A stretch of 15,733 nucleotides of DNA from Candidatus Kaiserbacteria bacterium (GCA_003545515.1 DPYD01000020.1:6092-21824), one strand, 5' to 3'; shown: positions 1 to 6,477, numbered from the stretch's first letter. Numbers and translations: made by a program. Notes: a model not told the origin generated them from the letters alone.

Positions 1-651
1 CTTGTCGGCGTCTCGGCTCTTCTCGATAGCGTGCATCCGTGCTCATTCTCCATCCTCCTCATCACCATCGCGTTCCTCTTCGGGATGCAGATGACGAGGG
101 GAAAGATCCTTGCAATAGGCGGTATCTACATTGCAGGTATCTTCGTCGCGTATCTCGCGATCGGAGTCGGGGCATTCCAGGTGCTGCACATCTTTGACGT
201 GCCGCACTTCATGGGAAAGCTGGGTGCAACACTCCTCATTCTTTTCGGGCTCCTCAATCTCATCAACTGGGCGTATCCGTCATTCCCTCTGAAGCTCTCT
301 ATTCCCGCGGGCGCGCACCGCAAGATGGCGGAATTGATGAACACAGTTTCGGTGCCGGCGGCATTCGTGCTCGGGCTCCTCGTGGGTCTCTGCCAGTTCC
401 CATGCATGGGTGGACCCTACCTCATGGTCATAGGACTTCTCCACGACAGTGCGACGTATGCGGTCGGTATTGGCTATCTCGTTCTTTACAACGCAATCCT
501 CATTCTCCCGCTTGCCGCGGTACTCTACCTCGCAGCCAACAAGGAAGTGGTGGAAAAAATGCAAGGATGGCGGCGGACGAATGTCTCTGCGGTGCGCCTG
601 TGGAGCGGCATCGCGATGGTATTACTGGGAATAATCGTTCTCTATGTCTAG
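1..651 (+). CDS. CcdA/DsbD-type transmembrane thiol transporter (5' partial)
   Basis: Polytopic membrane protein of the CcdA/DsbD transmembrane family, which moves reducing equivalents from cytoplasmic thioredoxin to thiol proteins outside the membrane. The reading frame is open from base 1 (LVGVSALLDSVHPCSF), so the true start lies upstream; the GTG at 31 falls inside the first helix and is not the start. About six hydrophobic helices are visible. The two family cysteines, each after a proline, are present: HPC in the first helix and FPCMGGPY in the fourth. These are expected to form the redox pair. The stop TAG overlaps the next ORF by 8 nt, so the two are probably co-transcribed. A DsbA-like protein lies about 2.4 kb downstream, giving a plausible envelope thiol pathway. 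The family is clear; the exact partner is inference. Confidence 0.85.
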   Translation, partial: LVGVSALLDSVHPCSFSILLITIAFLFGMQMTRGKILAIGGIYIAGIFVAYLAIGVGAFQVLHIFDVPHFMGKLGATLLILFGLLNLINWAYPSFPLKLSIPAGAHRKMAELMNTVSVPAAFVLGLLVGLCQFPCMGGPYLMVIGLLHDSATYAVGIGYLVLYNAILILPLAAVLYLAANKEVVEKMQGWRRTNVSAVRLWSGIAMVLLGIIVLYV

Positions 652-883
652 ACAACAGCTCAAATTGGGAGATGCGGTCGCAAAACTTGCAAAAGTCCTT
701 CGCGTTCCACACTGTCCGGAGTGCGAACAACGCCGCCTCATCTTGAACGAAATTCAGAAGGTGGGCGTACGCGAAACGGTGAGAAGATTGCGGGCCGTCG
801 GATTCTCCTATTCGCCAAGCAGTGCGGACGAGCGAGCGGTCGAGGATATCGTCAAAAAGATGGAGGAATGCTGTGATAAATAA
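644..883 (+). CDS. Small Cys-containing protein overlapping the CcdA gene
   Basis: 79-residue soluble protein with no signal peptide or membrane helix. It starts at ATG 644 inside the end of the CcdA-like gene (8-nt overlap), which suggests translational coupling. A motif PHCPECEQRR lies at about residues 22-31, and a second cysteine pair sits near the C-terminus (EECCDK), so four cysteines could bind metal or take part in thiol exchange. The N-terminal layout (KLGD..AKLAKVL..C..C..RR..LN) recalls short proteins I know from phages and Patescibacteria, where a GLGD..K..GI segment precedes a Cys/Arg-rich turn, but I cannot assign a function. Coupling to a thiol transporter makes a redox role possible. 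Coding status is well supported by the overlap and a clean reading frame. Confidence 0.7.
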   Translation: MSRQQLKLGDAVAKLAKVLRVPHCPECEQRRLILNEIQKVGVRETVRRLRAVGFSYSPSSADERAVEDIVKKMEECCDK

Positions 884-899
884 CAATAAATAAAACAAT

Positions 900-1787
900 A
901 TGGAATTGGAACAACAGACAAAACGCCCGCTGGTAGAGACGTACGCGGTACCGATTCTCATCGTGGCGATTGGCGCCGGATTTCTCGCCATCTCCGGAGG
1001 TTTAACCTCCCGGAGCGACTTGCTCAGCGACGCACAATTCTCGGAGCTTCAGGAAAGGGTGATGACGTCCGGCGGCGTGGAGCTACCGGTCGTGTGGGGA
1101 GATCTTGGCAGGCGACTTGTCGAGACGGGCGCGATAGACGACACGAAGTGGGGCGAGCTGTACGGCACATTGTCGGAAGCAGAGAAACTGCTTCTCGACG
1201 GGGATAATCCTGAGCGCATGCGCATCACGCGGGAGAACGCGCCGTATCTCCTCAATCTCTTTTGGGCGTTCGGACTCGCTAATAAGAATCCGATACTCGA
1301 GGATAAAAAAGGGATGATGAATCCGGCATATGGCGGAGCGGGCGGATTCGCCTCGACAGGAGGGTGGATACTCTCGCGGGGCGACCCGATGGAGCATTAC
1401 AACACGCACTCGCTTGTGACGCTCACGGAAGCACAGCAGGAACTCATCGACAAGATTTCGCGCGGCATCTACCGCCCGTGCTGCGATAATCCGACGCATT
1501 TTCCGGATTGCAATCACGGGATGGCGATGCTTGGCTTCCTTGAGCTCATGGTGTCGCAAGGCGCGTCGGAGAGCGAGATGTGGGAGGCGGCGCTTGCCGT
1601 GAACTCCTTCTGGTTCCCGGATACGTACCTTACGATAGCGACATACATGCTTCAGCGCGGCACTCTGTGGAAGGACGTGGATGCGCGCGAAGTGCTTGGG
1701 CGGGATTACTCGAGCGCGTCCGGATATGCGAGGGTTGCATCCGAGGTCCAATCGCAAGGAGGACAGGGAAGTAGCTGCGGGGTATAA
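900..1787 (+). CDS. Membrane-anchored protein of unknown function with CC...CxH motif
   Basis: 295-residue protein with one N-terminal membrane helix (about residues 15-34) and a large, probably extracytoplasmic domain. A distinctive motif at about 193-210 reads PCCDNPTHFPDCNHGMAM: adjacent Cys194-Cys195, then Cys204 and His206, which look like metal or thiol-active ligands. A last cysteine lies three residues from the C-terminus (SSCGV). The stretch ALAVNSFWFPDTYLTIA follows the motif. I recall this motif from uncharacterised CPR proteins, so it appears to be a conserved family, but no function is known to me. It starts at ATG 900, 16 nt after the previous gene, in an AT-rich gap without a clear Shine-Dalgarno. 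It lies between the thiol transporter and a DUF305 protein, so a role in envelope metal or sulfur chemistry is a reasonable inference. Confidence 0.8.
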   Translation: MELEQQTKRPLVETYAVPILIVAIGAGFLAISGGLTSRSDLLSDAQFSELQERVMTSGGVELPVVWGDLGRRLVETGAIDDTKWGELYGTLSEAEKLLLDGDNPERMRITRENAPYLLNLFWAFGLANKNPILEDKKGMMNPAYGGAGGFASTGGWILSRGDPMEHYNTHSLVTLTEAQQELIDKISRGIYRPCCDNPTHFPDCNHGMAMLGFLELMVSQGASESEMWEAALAVNSFWFPDTYLTIATYMLQRGTLWKDVDAREVLGRDYSSASGYARVASEVQSQGGQGSSCGV

Positions 1788-1820
1788 TTAGCAGGATAAT
1801 TTATAAGTTACAACATACCT

Positions 1821-2411
1821 ATGGGAAAGAACACGGTAGTCATCAACCTCATCATGCTCGTCGTCGGGATTGGAGTTGGCTACACGTTCGGAGGCGATCG
1901 GGGCCCGGTAGCCGGGACGCACATGATGCCGGGAGGGAGCATGATGGGCAACAATATTGACCAGCACTTTATCGTGCAGATGATTCCGCACCATGAAGGA
2001 GCGATAGCGATGGCAAAAGTCGCGCTGGAGCGCTCGAAGCGGCCGGAGATACGCTCTCTCGCAGAAGGCATCATCGAAGCGCAGGAGCGCGAGGTCAACG
2101 ACATGAAAAGCTGGTACCAAGATTGGTACGGCACGACTCCGCCGAGCGAGAGCTTCAGTATGGGCGGAATGCATATGAGCGGCATGGAAGGCGACGTTGA
2201 TGAACTCGCTACGGCGGCAGATGCTAACTTCGACAGGGAATTCATCGTGCAAATGATCCCGCATCACGAGATGGCTATCGTGATGGCCGGTATGTTACAA
2301 GCGTCCACTGAACGCGCAGAAATGACACAACTCGCCGACAACATCATCGCTTCGCAGTCGCGCGAGATAGAGATGATGCAAAGTTGGCTTACAAGTTGGT
2401 ACGGGGAATGA
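1821..2411 (+). CDS. Tandem DUF305 protein, membrane-anchored, Met-rich
   Basis: 196-residue protein with an N-terminal membrane anchor (about 7-24) and two DUF305 units, at about 47-104 and 137-195. Each unit carries the family signature FIVQMIPHHE (51-59 and 141-150) and ends in an SWY.xWYG motif, so the gene arose by internal duplication. Met-rich stretches come before the first unit (HMMPGGSMMG) and between the units (SMGGMHMSGMEG); Met and His clusters of this kind commonly bind Cu(I). DUF305 proteins are found with copper-resistance genes, which suggests an envelope copper-binding role; the exact function is not established. Start ATG 1821 was chosen because the anchor follows at once. 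A TATAAT at 1783-1788 overlaps the stop of the upstream gene but has no clear -35. A strong hairpin terminator follows at 2426-2473. Confidence 0.88.
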   Translation: MGKNTVVINLIMLVVGIGVGYTFGGDRGPVAGTHMMPGGSMMGNNIDQHFIVQMIPHHEGAIAMAKVALERSKRPEIRSLAEGIIEAQEREVNDMKSWYQDWYGTTPPSESFSMGGMHMSGMEGDVDELATAADANFDREFIVQMIPHHEMAIVMAGMLQASTERAEMTQLADNIIASQSREIEMMQSWLTSWYGE

Positions 2412-2425
2412 TATTCTTTAGCCGT

Positions 2426-2473
2426 ACATAAAACGAAACAGAGCGACTTTTGCCGCTCTGTTTCGTTTTATGT
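2426..2473. terminator. Bidirectional terminator, 20-bp perfect stem
   Basis: Perfect inverted repeat: arms 2426-2445 and 2454-2473, loop of 8 nt. Each outer arm is A- or T-rich, so either strand yields a stable core stem (CAGAGCG/CGCTCTG) followed by a U-rich tract. It lies between the DUF305 gene (plus, stop 2411) and a small minus-strand ORF whose second stop is at 2476, so it can serve both convergent genes. Confidence 0.85.
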
Positions 2474-2475
2474 AG

Positions 2476-2601
2476 TTACTTCTTTGAGATCTGCTGCCAG
2501 AGTCAGATGCCGACGAGAACGAGGTCCACGAGTATTACGATTGCAATAAGAGAACCAAAAATACCCGCGCCTCCCATCATTGACCAGCTATAACCCATCA
2601 T
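2476..2601 (-). pseudogene. Mini membrane protein gene interrupted by in-frame TGA
   Basis: Minus-strand frame starting ATG-ATG at 2601 and encoding a tiny one-helix membrane protein: MMGYSWSMMGGAG, a hydrophobic helix ending IVILVDLVLVGI, then TGA at 2505-2503 after 32 codons. The same frame continues LWQQISKK to a TAA at 2478-2476, which lies 2 nt before the terminator stem. Met/Gly-rich N-terminus, one helix, then a Trp-containing basic tail is a layout I know from short CPR membrane proteins, and a Trp codon (TGG) would fit where TGA stands. I read this as a recent nonsense mutation that removes the cytoplasmic tail. The alternative is that the 32-residue form (2503-2601) is the functional product. 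No clear Shine-Dalgarno is seen; an ATTATACAT-like box lies upstream. Confidence 0.55.
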
Positions 2602-2662
2602 AAAAAATCGCTCAATGTATAATCCTTTCAAATATACCACACTCTTGCTTATTTAACTGTGC

Positions 2663-2709
2663 CTGCCCCGTTATCCGTTATCTGTCCCCGTTATCCTGTC
2701 CCCGTTATC
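2663..2709. repeat. Short tandem repeat, CTGTCCCCGTTATC units
   Basis: Two perfect tandem copies of the 14-mer CTGTCCCCGTTATC at 2682-2695 and 2696-2709. They are preceded by a copy lacking one T (CTGCCCCGTTATC, 2663-2675) and a half unit CGTTATC (2676-2682). Read on the minus strand the unit is GATAACGGGGACAG. I associate GGGGACAG motifs with the ends of REP-associated Y1 transposase elements, but no transposase ORF is present here, so at most this is a remnant. Confidence 0.7.
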
Positions 2710-2747
2710 CGACTTTGTCTCGTAGAAGAACTAGGCAGTAGTGGTAG

Positions 2748-2927
2748 CTAGTCCGCGGGAGACATCGTCTCAATGAGACGATCCTCGTTGTAGTTCTTAT
2801 GCTGTCTCAGAAGATCGGCGTTCTCTTTCAATAAGCGCCTCTCATTCTCGCGTGAGAGGTTCCACGACTGACAAGCGGGCGCTTTGTCCGCATTGCTTAT
2901 GTACCTTTCGTAGAGCGCGGACCCCAC
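2748..2927 (-). CDS. Unrecognised small ORF, possibly a gene remnant
   Basis: Minus-strand frame of 59 codons from a GTG at 2927 to TAG at 2748. The product looks protein-like: it begins VGSALYERYISNADKAPACQ and continues with a charged, heptad-like segment (SRENERRLLKENADLL) predicted to be a coiled coil, ending ETMSPAD. AGG lies 5 nt before the GTG, and a TATGAT box lies further upstream. Two stops in a row (TGA, TAG) bound the frame at its 5' side, so it is either a complete short gene with a GTG start or the 3' end of a broken one. I do not recognise the family. The tandem repeats at 2663-2709 lie about 40 nt beyond its stop. Confidence 0.4.
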   Translation of the reverse strand: MGSALYERYISNADKAPACQSWNLSRENERRLLKENADLLRQHKNYNEDRLIETMSPAD

Positions 2928-3031
2928 GACCCCCTGTATTTCCTTGCTCTATCATAGTGAACATGATTCAATGGATACGAAAATTGTAATTTAGGAATTA
3001 TAAATACGATACATTCGAAAATAAATAATCT

Positions 3032-3754
3032 ATGGAAAATCAAACGGTAGGGGCGAAAAGCAATATGATGATTCCGTTTGCGATTGTAATTGCCGGAATA
3101 TTAATTGCAGGCGCAGTGCTATATAGCAACCAGGGCCTGCCTTCGTCCGCTGTTGGGGGAGGAAACGAAGAATCAGGTTCGACTGACAGTGTTCGTCCAG
3201 TGAGCAAGAGTGATCATATGCGGGGCAATCCGGACGCGCTTGTAAAGATTGTTGAGTACTCCGATTTCGAATGTCCGTACTGTAAACAGTTTCATAACAC
3301 TATGAATCAGATCATGGATGAGTATGAAAGGGATGGGCAGGTGGCGTGGATATATCGCCAGTTTCCGCTTGACCAGCTTCATCCGGTAAAGGCGCGATCC
3401 GAATCCGTTGCTTCAGAATGTGTTAATGAGATCGGAGGAAACGATGCGTTCTGGAGATTTGCAAATCGTTTCTTTGAGTTAACGCCATCCAACAATCAAA
3501 CTGATATTGCGACGATCATACCACAAATTGTTCGAGAACTTGGCATCGATGAACAGAGCTTCAACACATGCATGGATAGCGGTAAATATGACGAACGTAT
3601 AGAATCTGACATTGCTAATGCTTTTGAAACTGGCGGGCGAGGGACTCCGTGGAGTATCGTTATTGCTCCAAATGGCAAAACATTCCAATTGTCAGGCGCC
3701 CAGCCGTACGCATCGGTAAAGCAACTCATCGAGATAGCTCTTCAGGAGAAATAA
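3032..3754 (+). CDS. DsbA-like thioredoxin-fold oxidoreductase, membrane-anchored
   Basis: 240-residue protein: N-terminal anchor (about 13-31), a Ser/Gly-rich linker to about residue 60, then a DsbA/DSBA-like thioredoxin domain. The active site is FECPYCKQFH with Cys81 and Cys84; the cis-proline loop is RGTPWSI (Thr205-Pro206). Two further cysteines, Cys130 and Cys180, lie in the helical insertion and may form a structural or second redox disulfide. It should act outside the membrane, forming or exchanging protein disulfides. A CcdA-type transporter upstream could supply electrons, although CPYC sites are more typical of oxidants. No Shine-Dalgarno precedes ATG 3032; a possible TACGAT -10 box lies at 3005-3010. 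The DUF3105 gene follows within a few bases, so the two form an operon. Confidence 0.9.
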   Translation: MENQTVGAKSNMMIPFAIVIAGILIAGAVLYSNQGLPSSAVGGGNEESGSTDSVRPVSKSDHMRGNPDALVKIVEYSDFECPYCKQFHNTMNQIMDEYERDGQVAWIYRQFPLDQLHPVKARSESVASECVNEIGGNDAFWRFANRFFELTPSNNQTDIATIIPQIVRELGIDEQSFNTCMDSGKYDERIESDIANAFETGGRGTPWSIVIAPNGKTFQLSGAQPYASVKQLIEIALQEK

Positions 3755-3756
3755 TC

Positions 3757-4305
3757 TTGGAAATCTTTAAGATGACGCGAAAAGCAATAAATTATAGCAT
3801 CGCAGTACTGGTTATCGTCAGTATCGGATACGGGCTGTATTTACTGGCACAAAGCGCTACTCCAAAAGGGGAAGATATGAGTAAAGCTATTCCTCTTATT
3901 ATGGAAGCTACCCATATTTCAACAGATAGTCCTCTTGCGGAATATAACTCGAATCCGCCGACGTCGGGGCCGCACTACGCACAAACCGCACGATCTGGAT
4001 TTCGTGACGAGACTATTCCTGATCAAAATATTATTCATAACCTTGAGCATGGTGATGTTTGGATTGCCTACCACCCGCGTATTTTAGAAACGGTAAGGGA
4101 GGATCTCAAACAATTCGCGGCGGCAAAAGTGATAATCACACCGCGCGAAGAAAATGAAACTGACATCGCTCTTGTTGCGTGGAGCCGGCTGGACACATTT
4201 AACATAGAGAACGACGCGCTACCGGAACAGCGCATCAAAGACTTCATTGCGCGCTACAGTAACAAAGGGCCGGAGCGTATTTCTGGAGCAAGCGGCGGCA
4301 TATAA
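3757..4305 (+). CDS. DUF3105 family membrane-anchored protein
   Basis: Protein with one N-terminal helix and a DUF3105 domain. The family signatures PPTSGPHY (after STDSPLAEYNSN) and HNLEHGDVWIAYHP are both present. There is no cysteine, so it is not itself a thiol enzyme; the conserved His residues suggest metal binding, but the role of DUF3105 is unknown. Start choice: TTG at 3757 has AGGAG 8 nt upstream inside the end of the DsbA gene, and gives MEIFKMTRKAINYS. An ATG at 3772 is the alternative, with weaker support (GGA at 10 nt). Either start retains the membrane helix. The start lies 2 nt after the DsbA stop, so the genes are co-transcribed and possibly translationally coupled. No terminator is obvious after the stop. 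Confidence 0.82.
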   Translation: MEIFKMTRKAINYSIAVLVIVSIGYGLYLLAQSATPKGEDMSKAIPLIMEATHISTDSPLAEYNSNPPTSGPHYAQTARSGFRDETIPDQNIIHNLEHGDVWIAYHPRILETVREDLKQFAAAKVIITPREENETDIALVAWSRLDTFNIENDALPEQRIKDFIARYSNKGPERISGASGGI

Positions 4306-4392
4306 AAGTTGATAACGATAATGTTAGAAGTACTCACCCAGGTCTTTTTTCAAGAATATCCACGATTTTGATGTAAAACGCACTGTAAATAT

Positions 4393-4421
4393 TTGACAAA
4401 GTGGTGCTTTATCCGTACCAT
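4393..4421 (+). promoter_or_regulatory. Sigma70-type promoter for the small membrane protein pair
   Basis: TTGACA at 4393-4398 and TACCAT at 4416-4421 with a 17-bp spacer: a perfect -35, ideal spacing and a fair -10. The predicted leader of about 45 nt ends in a strong Shine-Dalgarno before ATG 4474. Confidence 0.7.
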
Positions 4422-4473
4422 TAAGACCAGTTAGAATAACCACATGGTGCGGAGGGAAGAAGAGGAGGAAATA

Positions 4474-4713
4474 ATGTTCTCGTCGAATGATCTGGTCCTA
4501 ACCCGGGCCTACGGTGCCCTTATTCTTTTCGCAATCGTTGTCGCGCTTTTCCGAGCGGCATATCTTGGTTGGCGTAAATACAAAAACAAAAAGTCATCCC
4601 AAAGCGATGAAGAATATTACGCAGCAGATGATGGCACGTGGAGGGAGCGCGACGGTAGGCATGCCGGTCACACTTCCCGCAGTCCCAAGAAGGGAAGGGT
4701 ACACCATGGCTGA
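4474..4713 (+). CDS. Small single-helix membrane protein
   Basis: 79 residues from ATG 4474, chosen because AGGAGG sits 6 nt upstream; an in-frame ATG at 4444 has no such site. One membrane helix (LVLTRAYGALILFAIVVALF) is followed by a basic patch and a long polar, charged tail (KKSSQSDEEYYAADD...KKGRVHHG) that is probably cytoplasmic. I do not recognise a family. The stop overlaps the start of the next small gene (ATGGCTGA), so the two are translationally coupled. The preceding promoter and the terminator at 4873-4908 make this a two-gene transcription unit. Confidence 0.6.
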   Translation: MFSSNDLVLTRAYGALILFAIVVALFRAAYLGWRKYKNKKSSQSDEEYYAADDGTWRERDGRHAGHTSRSPKKGRVHHG

Positions 4714-4861
4714 TATCGAATTATGGGAGATGTTGCAGAACATCTCCACCGACACCGCGTTGGCGATCTTAATGGTCGCTGTCGTTCTCCTCACGGTGAT
4801 CTTTCTATGGCCCAGATTTCTTTGGGAGCTGTGGCGGTCTCGTAAGAAGAGAAACCGCTGA
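4706..4861 (+). CDS. 51-residue single-helix membrane protein
   Basis: Starts at ATG 4706, overlapping the previous stop by 8 nt, with AAGGGAAGGG just upstream. An acidic N-terminus (MADIELWEMLQNIST) is followed by one helix (ALAILMVAVVLLTVIFLW) and a short basic tail (WRSRKKRNR) that should stay in the cytoplasm. The frame is open further upstream, but that part overlaps the previous gene and has no start signal. Function unknown; pairing with another one-helix protein in one transcript suggests they act together. A GC-rich terminator follows 12 nt after the stop. Confidence 0.6.
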   Translation: MADIELWEMLQNISTDTALAILMVAVVLLTVIFLWPRFLWELWRSRKKRNR

Positions 4862-4872
4862 GAACGCGCACT

Positions 4873-4908
4873 GGCCCGCATGGGAGGACAACTCCTCCCA
4901 AGCGGGCC
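4873..4908 (+). terminator. Rho-independent-type terminator hairpin
   Basis: Stem GGCCCGC/GCGGGCC plus GGGAGG/CCTCCC separated by a 2x2 mismatch, with a small loop, followed by a T-rich tract (ATTCATTTTATGTTTTTA). It closes the 4474-4861 transcription unit. Confidence 0.75.
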
Positions 4909-4917
4909 GCATTCATT

Positions 4918-4949
4918 TTATGTTTTTATAATCTTATGTTTTTATAATC
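4918..4949. repeat. 16-bp tandem duplication
   Basis: Two exact copies of TTATGTTTTTATAATC at 4918-4933 and 4934-4949, directly after the terminator. They look like a slippage duplication; each unit also contains TATAAT-like sequence on the plus strand. Confidence 0.8.
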
Positions 4950-5071
4950 CGCAGACCGTCGGCGTCGCTGGAGATGAAAGGAATTATCCGTAATCCTTCG
5001 ATTTCGTAGCGCCAGTAAGTATTCATATACAGAAACGTCTGTATCCATACATGAAGATTTCCACGTCGGTA

Positions 5072-5080
5072 TGATAATAT
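5072..5080 (+). promoter_or_regulatory. Extended -10 box, leaderless start of the DUF4349 gene
   Basis: TGATAATAT (TG-n-TAATAT) ends 6 nt before ATG 5087. Transcription would start at or next to the start codon. No Shine-Dalgarno is present. Confidence 0.55.
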
Positions 5081-5086
5081 CTTGGT

Positions 5087-6166
5087 ATGGCTGATGAATC
5101 TACTCTGCGCGGTTTCCGACCGAAGCACGTCTCCTGGCTTACGATAGTGCTCGCGCTTTTGGCGATAGGCACTTTTTTGGCAATCTCCCGTCCGGGTATC
5201 CAATATGCGGTACCAATGGGAATAGGAGGGGGAATGATGGAATACGGCGAAGGATACACAACATCAGTACCTGTTGGCGTTCCAGACATGCCTATGAGAG
5301 ATGGCAGCGTATCAAATGTTTCAGGATCTTCGCAGGGCATGATGGCCCCGGATATGTACTACCCGGACGAGTATCCCTACCCGTACTACAACCAGAATGT
5401 CCCCGTGACCGACACACGCGAATTCCTGAAAGTGAATTACAACGCGTCCATGCAGACGCGCGATGTGCATGGGCTCACGCGCCGCGTGGAGACGACGGTA
5501 CGCGGGTACGAAGGACGCATCGACCAAGAATCAAGCTCTCCGCAATATGGCTATGTGAGCTTCGTTGTTCCTAGAGCCAAGTACGAGGCCTTTCGCGATG
5601 AGCTCGAAGGATTGGTAGACAGCCGATTTCTTACGGTCAATGTTTCATCACAGAATCTGTTGCCTCAAAAGCAGAGCATAGAAGAACAGCAGACGCAGGC
5701 CGACAGTGCGCTCGCTGATTACAAAGCGGCTCGGCAAAAAATAGTGAATGCGCATGCTAGCACGATTAAGTCGCTTCAGTCGCAGATAGTTGCGGACGCA
5801 GAAGAGCTTGTCTCTTTGCGCGCGCAGATCCAGACACCGCAGATACAAGCGCAGATACAAGCGGTGTACGACGAGTGGTCATTGCTCAATCAGCAGCTTG
5901 CCAATGAGAACGCGTCATATTCATCACAGCTTAGAAATGCGGATGCAAATATCGCATACGCCGAGAAGTGGCAGACCGCAGTCGCGACCCAGGATCAAGC
6001 ACTTCTTGATAATGTCGAGACAGTTACGGGTTTTGTGTCGCTCCAATGGATAAGCTTATGGACAATGGCCCAGCTCTACCTGCCGGGTTACTGGATACCG
6101 ACCATCTTTGCCGTACTCGCATTTCTCTCGTACCTATGGGATCGCCGCCGGTTTGCTGTTGCATAA
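5087..6166 (+). CDS. DUF4349 domain membrane protein
   Basis: 359 residues: N-terminal helix (about 15-34), a Gly/Met/Tyr-rich linker to about 105 (PDEYPYPYYNQN at 93-104), then a DUF4349 core (about 112-200) with RDVHGLTRRVETTVRGYEG and YGYVSFVVP. A long Gln-rich coiled coil follows (about 195-300) and a second helix near the C-terminus (about 330-350) ends in WDRRR. The coiled coil should lie outside the membrane between the two helices. The closing pattern of the core (FLTVNVSSQN then LLPQKQSIEEQQ) fits CPR DUF4349 proteins as I know them. The function of DUF4349 is not established; an envelope-structural or sensing role is only inference. It appears to be a single-gene unit with a leaderless promoter. 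Confidence 0.85.
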   Translation: MADESTLRGFRPKHVSWLTIVLALLAIGTFLAISRPGIQYAVPMGIGGGMMEYGEGYTTSVPVGVPDMPMRDGSVSNVSGSSQGMMAPDMYYPDEYPYPYYNQNVPVTDTREFLKVNYNASMQTRDVHGLTRRVETTVRGYEGRIDQESSSPQYGYVSFVVPRAKYEAFRDELEGLVDSRFLTVNVSSQNLLPQKQSIEEQQTQADSALADYKAARQKIVNAHASTIKSLQSQIVADAEELVSLRAQIQTPQIQAQIQAVYDEWSLLNQQLANENASYSSQLRNADANIAYAEKWQTAVATQDQALLDNVETVTGFVSLQWISLWTMAQLYLPGYWIPTIFAVLAFLSYLWDRRRFAVA

Positions 6167-6187
6167 AGAATTTAACGCATAGCAAAA

Positions 6188-6244
6188 ACCCGCCCAGGTG
6201 CTAGGCAAACCCCTGTTTCAAAAAATTCGGGTTTGGGGGTGGGT
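6188..6244. other. Large two-part hairpin downstream of the DUF4349 gene
   Basis: Outer stem ACCCGCCC (6188-6195) pairs with GGGTGGGT (one G-U), and an inner stem CAAACCC pairs with GGGTTTG around a 16-nt A/T-rich loop. On the minus strand it is followed by TTTTT, but no minus-strand gene needs a terminator here. On the plus strand it probably acts as a 3'-end structure of the DUF4349 mRNA. The region 6245-6372 holds nothing else that I can identify. Confidence 0.4.
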
Positions 6245-6372
6245 GAATCTCTAGAAGAGTATGAATCTTCGAAATGATAATTTGTTGCGCTCTCTCCACG
6301 CACTCGTCGGGAAGCTCTTGCGCAAAAGACTGCTACTATATGTGCATTAGCAGAGTGTAACCATCAGTACGT

Positions 6373-6441
6373 ATGGCAAAAGGCATGACACATCGGAAGG
6401 AGATAAAGAAGCCCAAGAAGAACAAGGGCAAGAAAAAGTAG
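6373..6441 (+). CDS. 22-residue highly basic protein
   Basis: ATG 6373 to TAG 6441 encodes MAKGMTHRKEIKKPKKNKGK followed by two lysines: half of the residues are Lys or Arg. The start MA.GM..RKE.KKPKK matches a class of tiny basic bacterial proteins I have seen annotated as hypothetical, so this is probably real despite its size. A strong terminator begins 11 nt after the stop, giving it a private transcription unit. No good Shine-Dalgarno is seen; a TATATG box lies about 30 nt upstream. A nucleic-acid-binding role is suggested only by charge. Confidence 0.6.
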   Translation: MAKGMTHRKEIKKPKKNKGKKK

Positions 6442-6451
6442 GTGGTAGGGG

Positions 6452-6477
6452 AAAGACGCCGTGCAACGGCGTCTTTT
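6452..6477 (+). terminator. Rho-independent terminator
   Basis: 10-bp stem AAAGACGCCG/CGGCGTCTTT with a 5-nt loop, ending in TTTT (6474-6477). It lies directly after the 22-residue ORF. Confidence 0.85.

Noticed and set aside
1083..1757. Long minus-strand frame opposite the 295-residue protein
   Set aside because: Arg/His-rich translation without motifs, mirror of a GC-rich coding frame; the plus-strand protein has a membrane anchor and a conserved motif.
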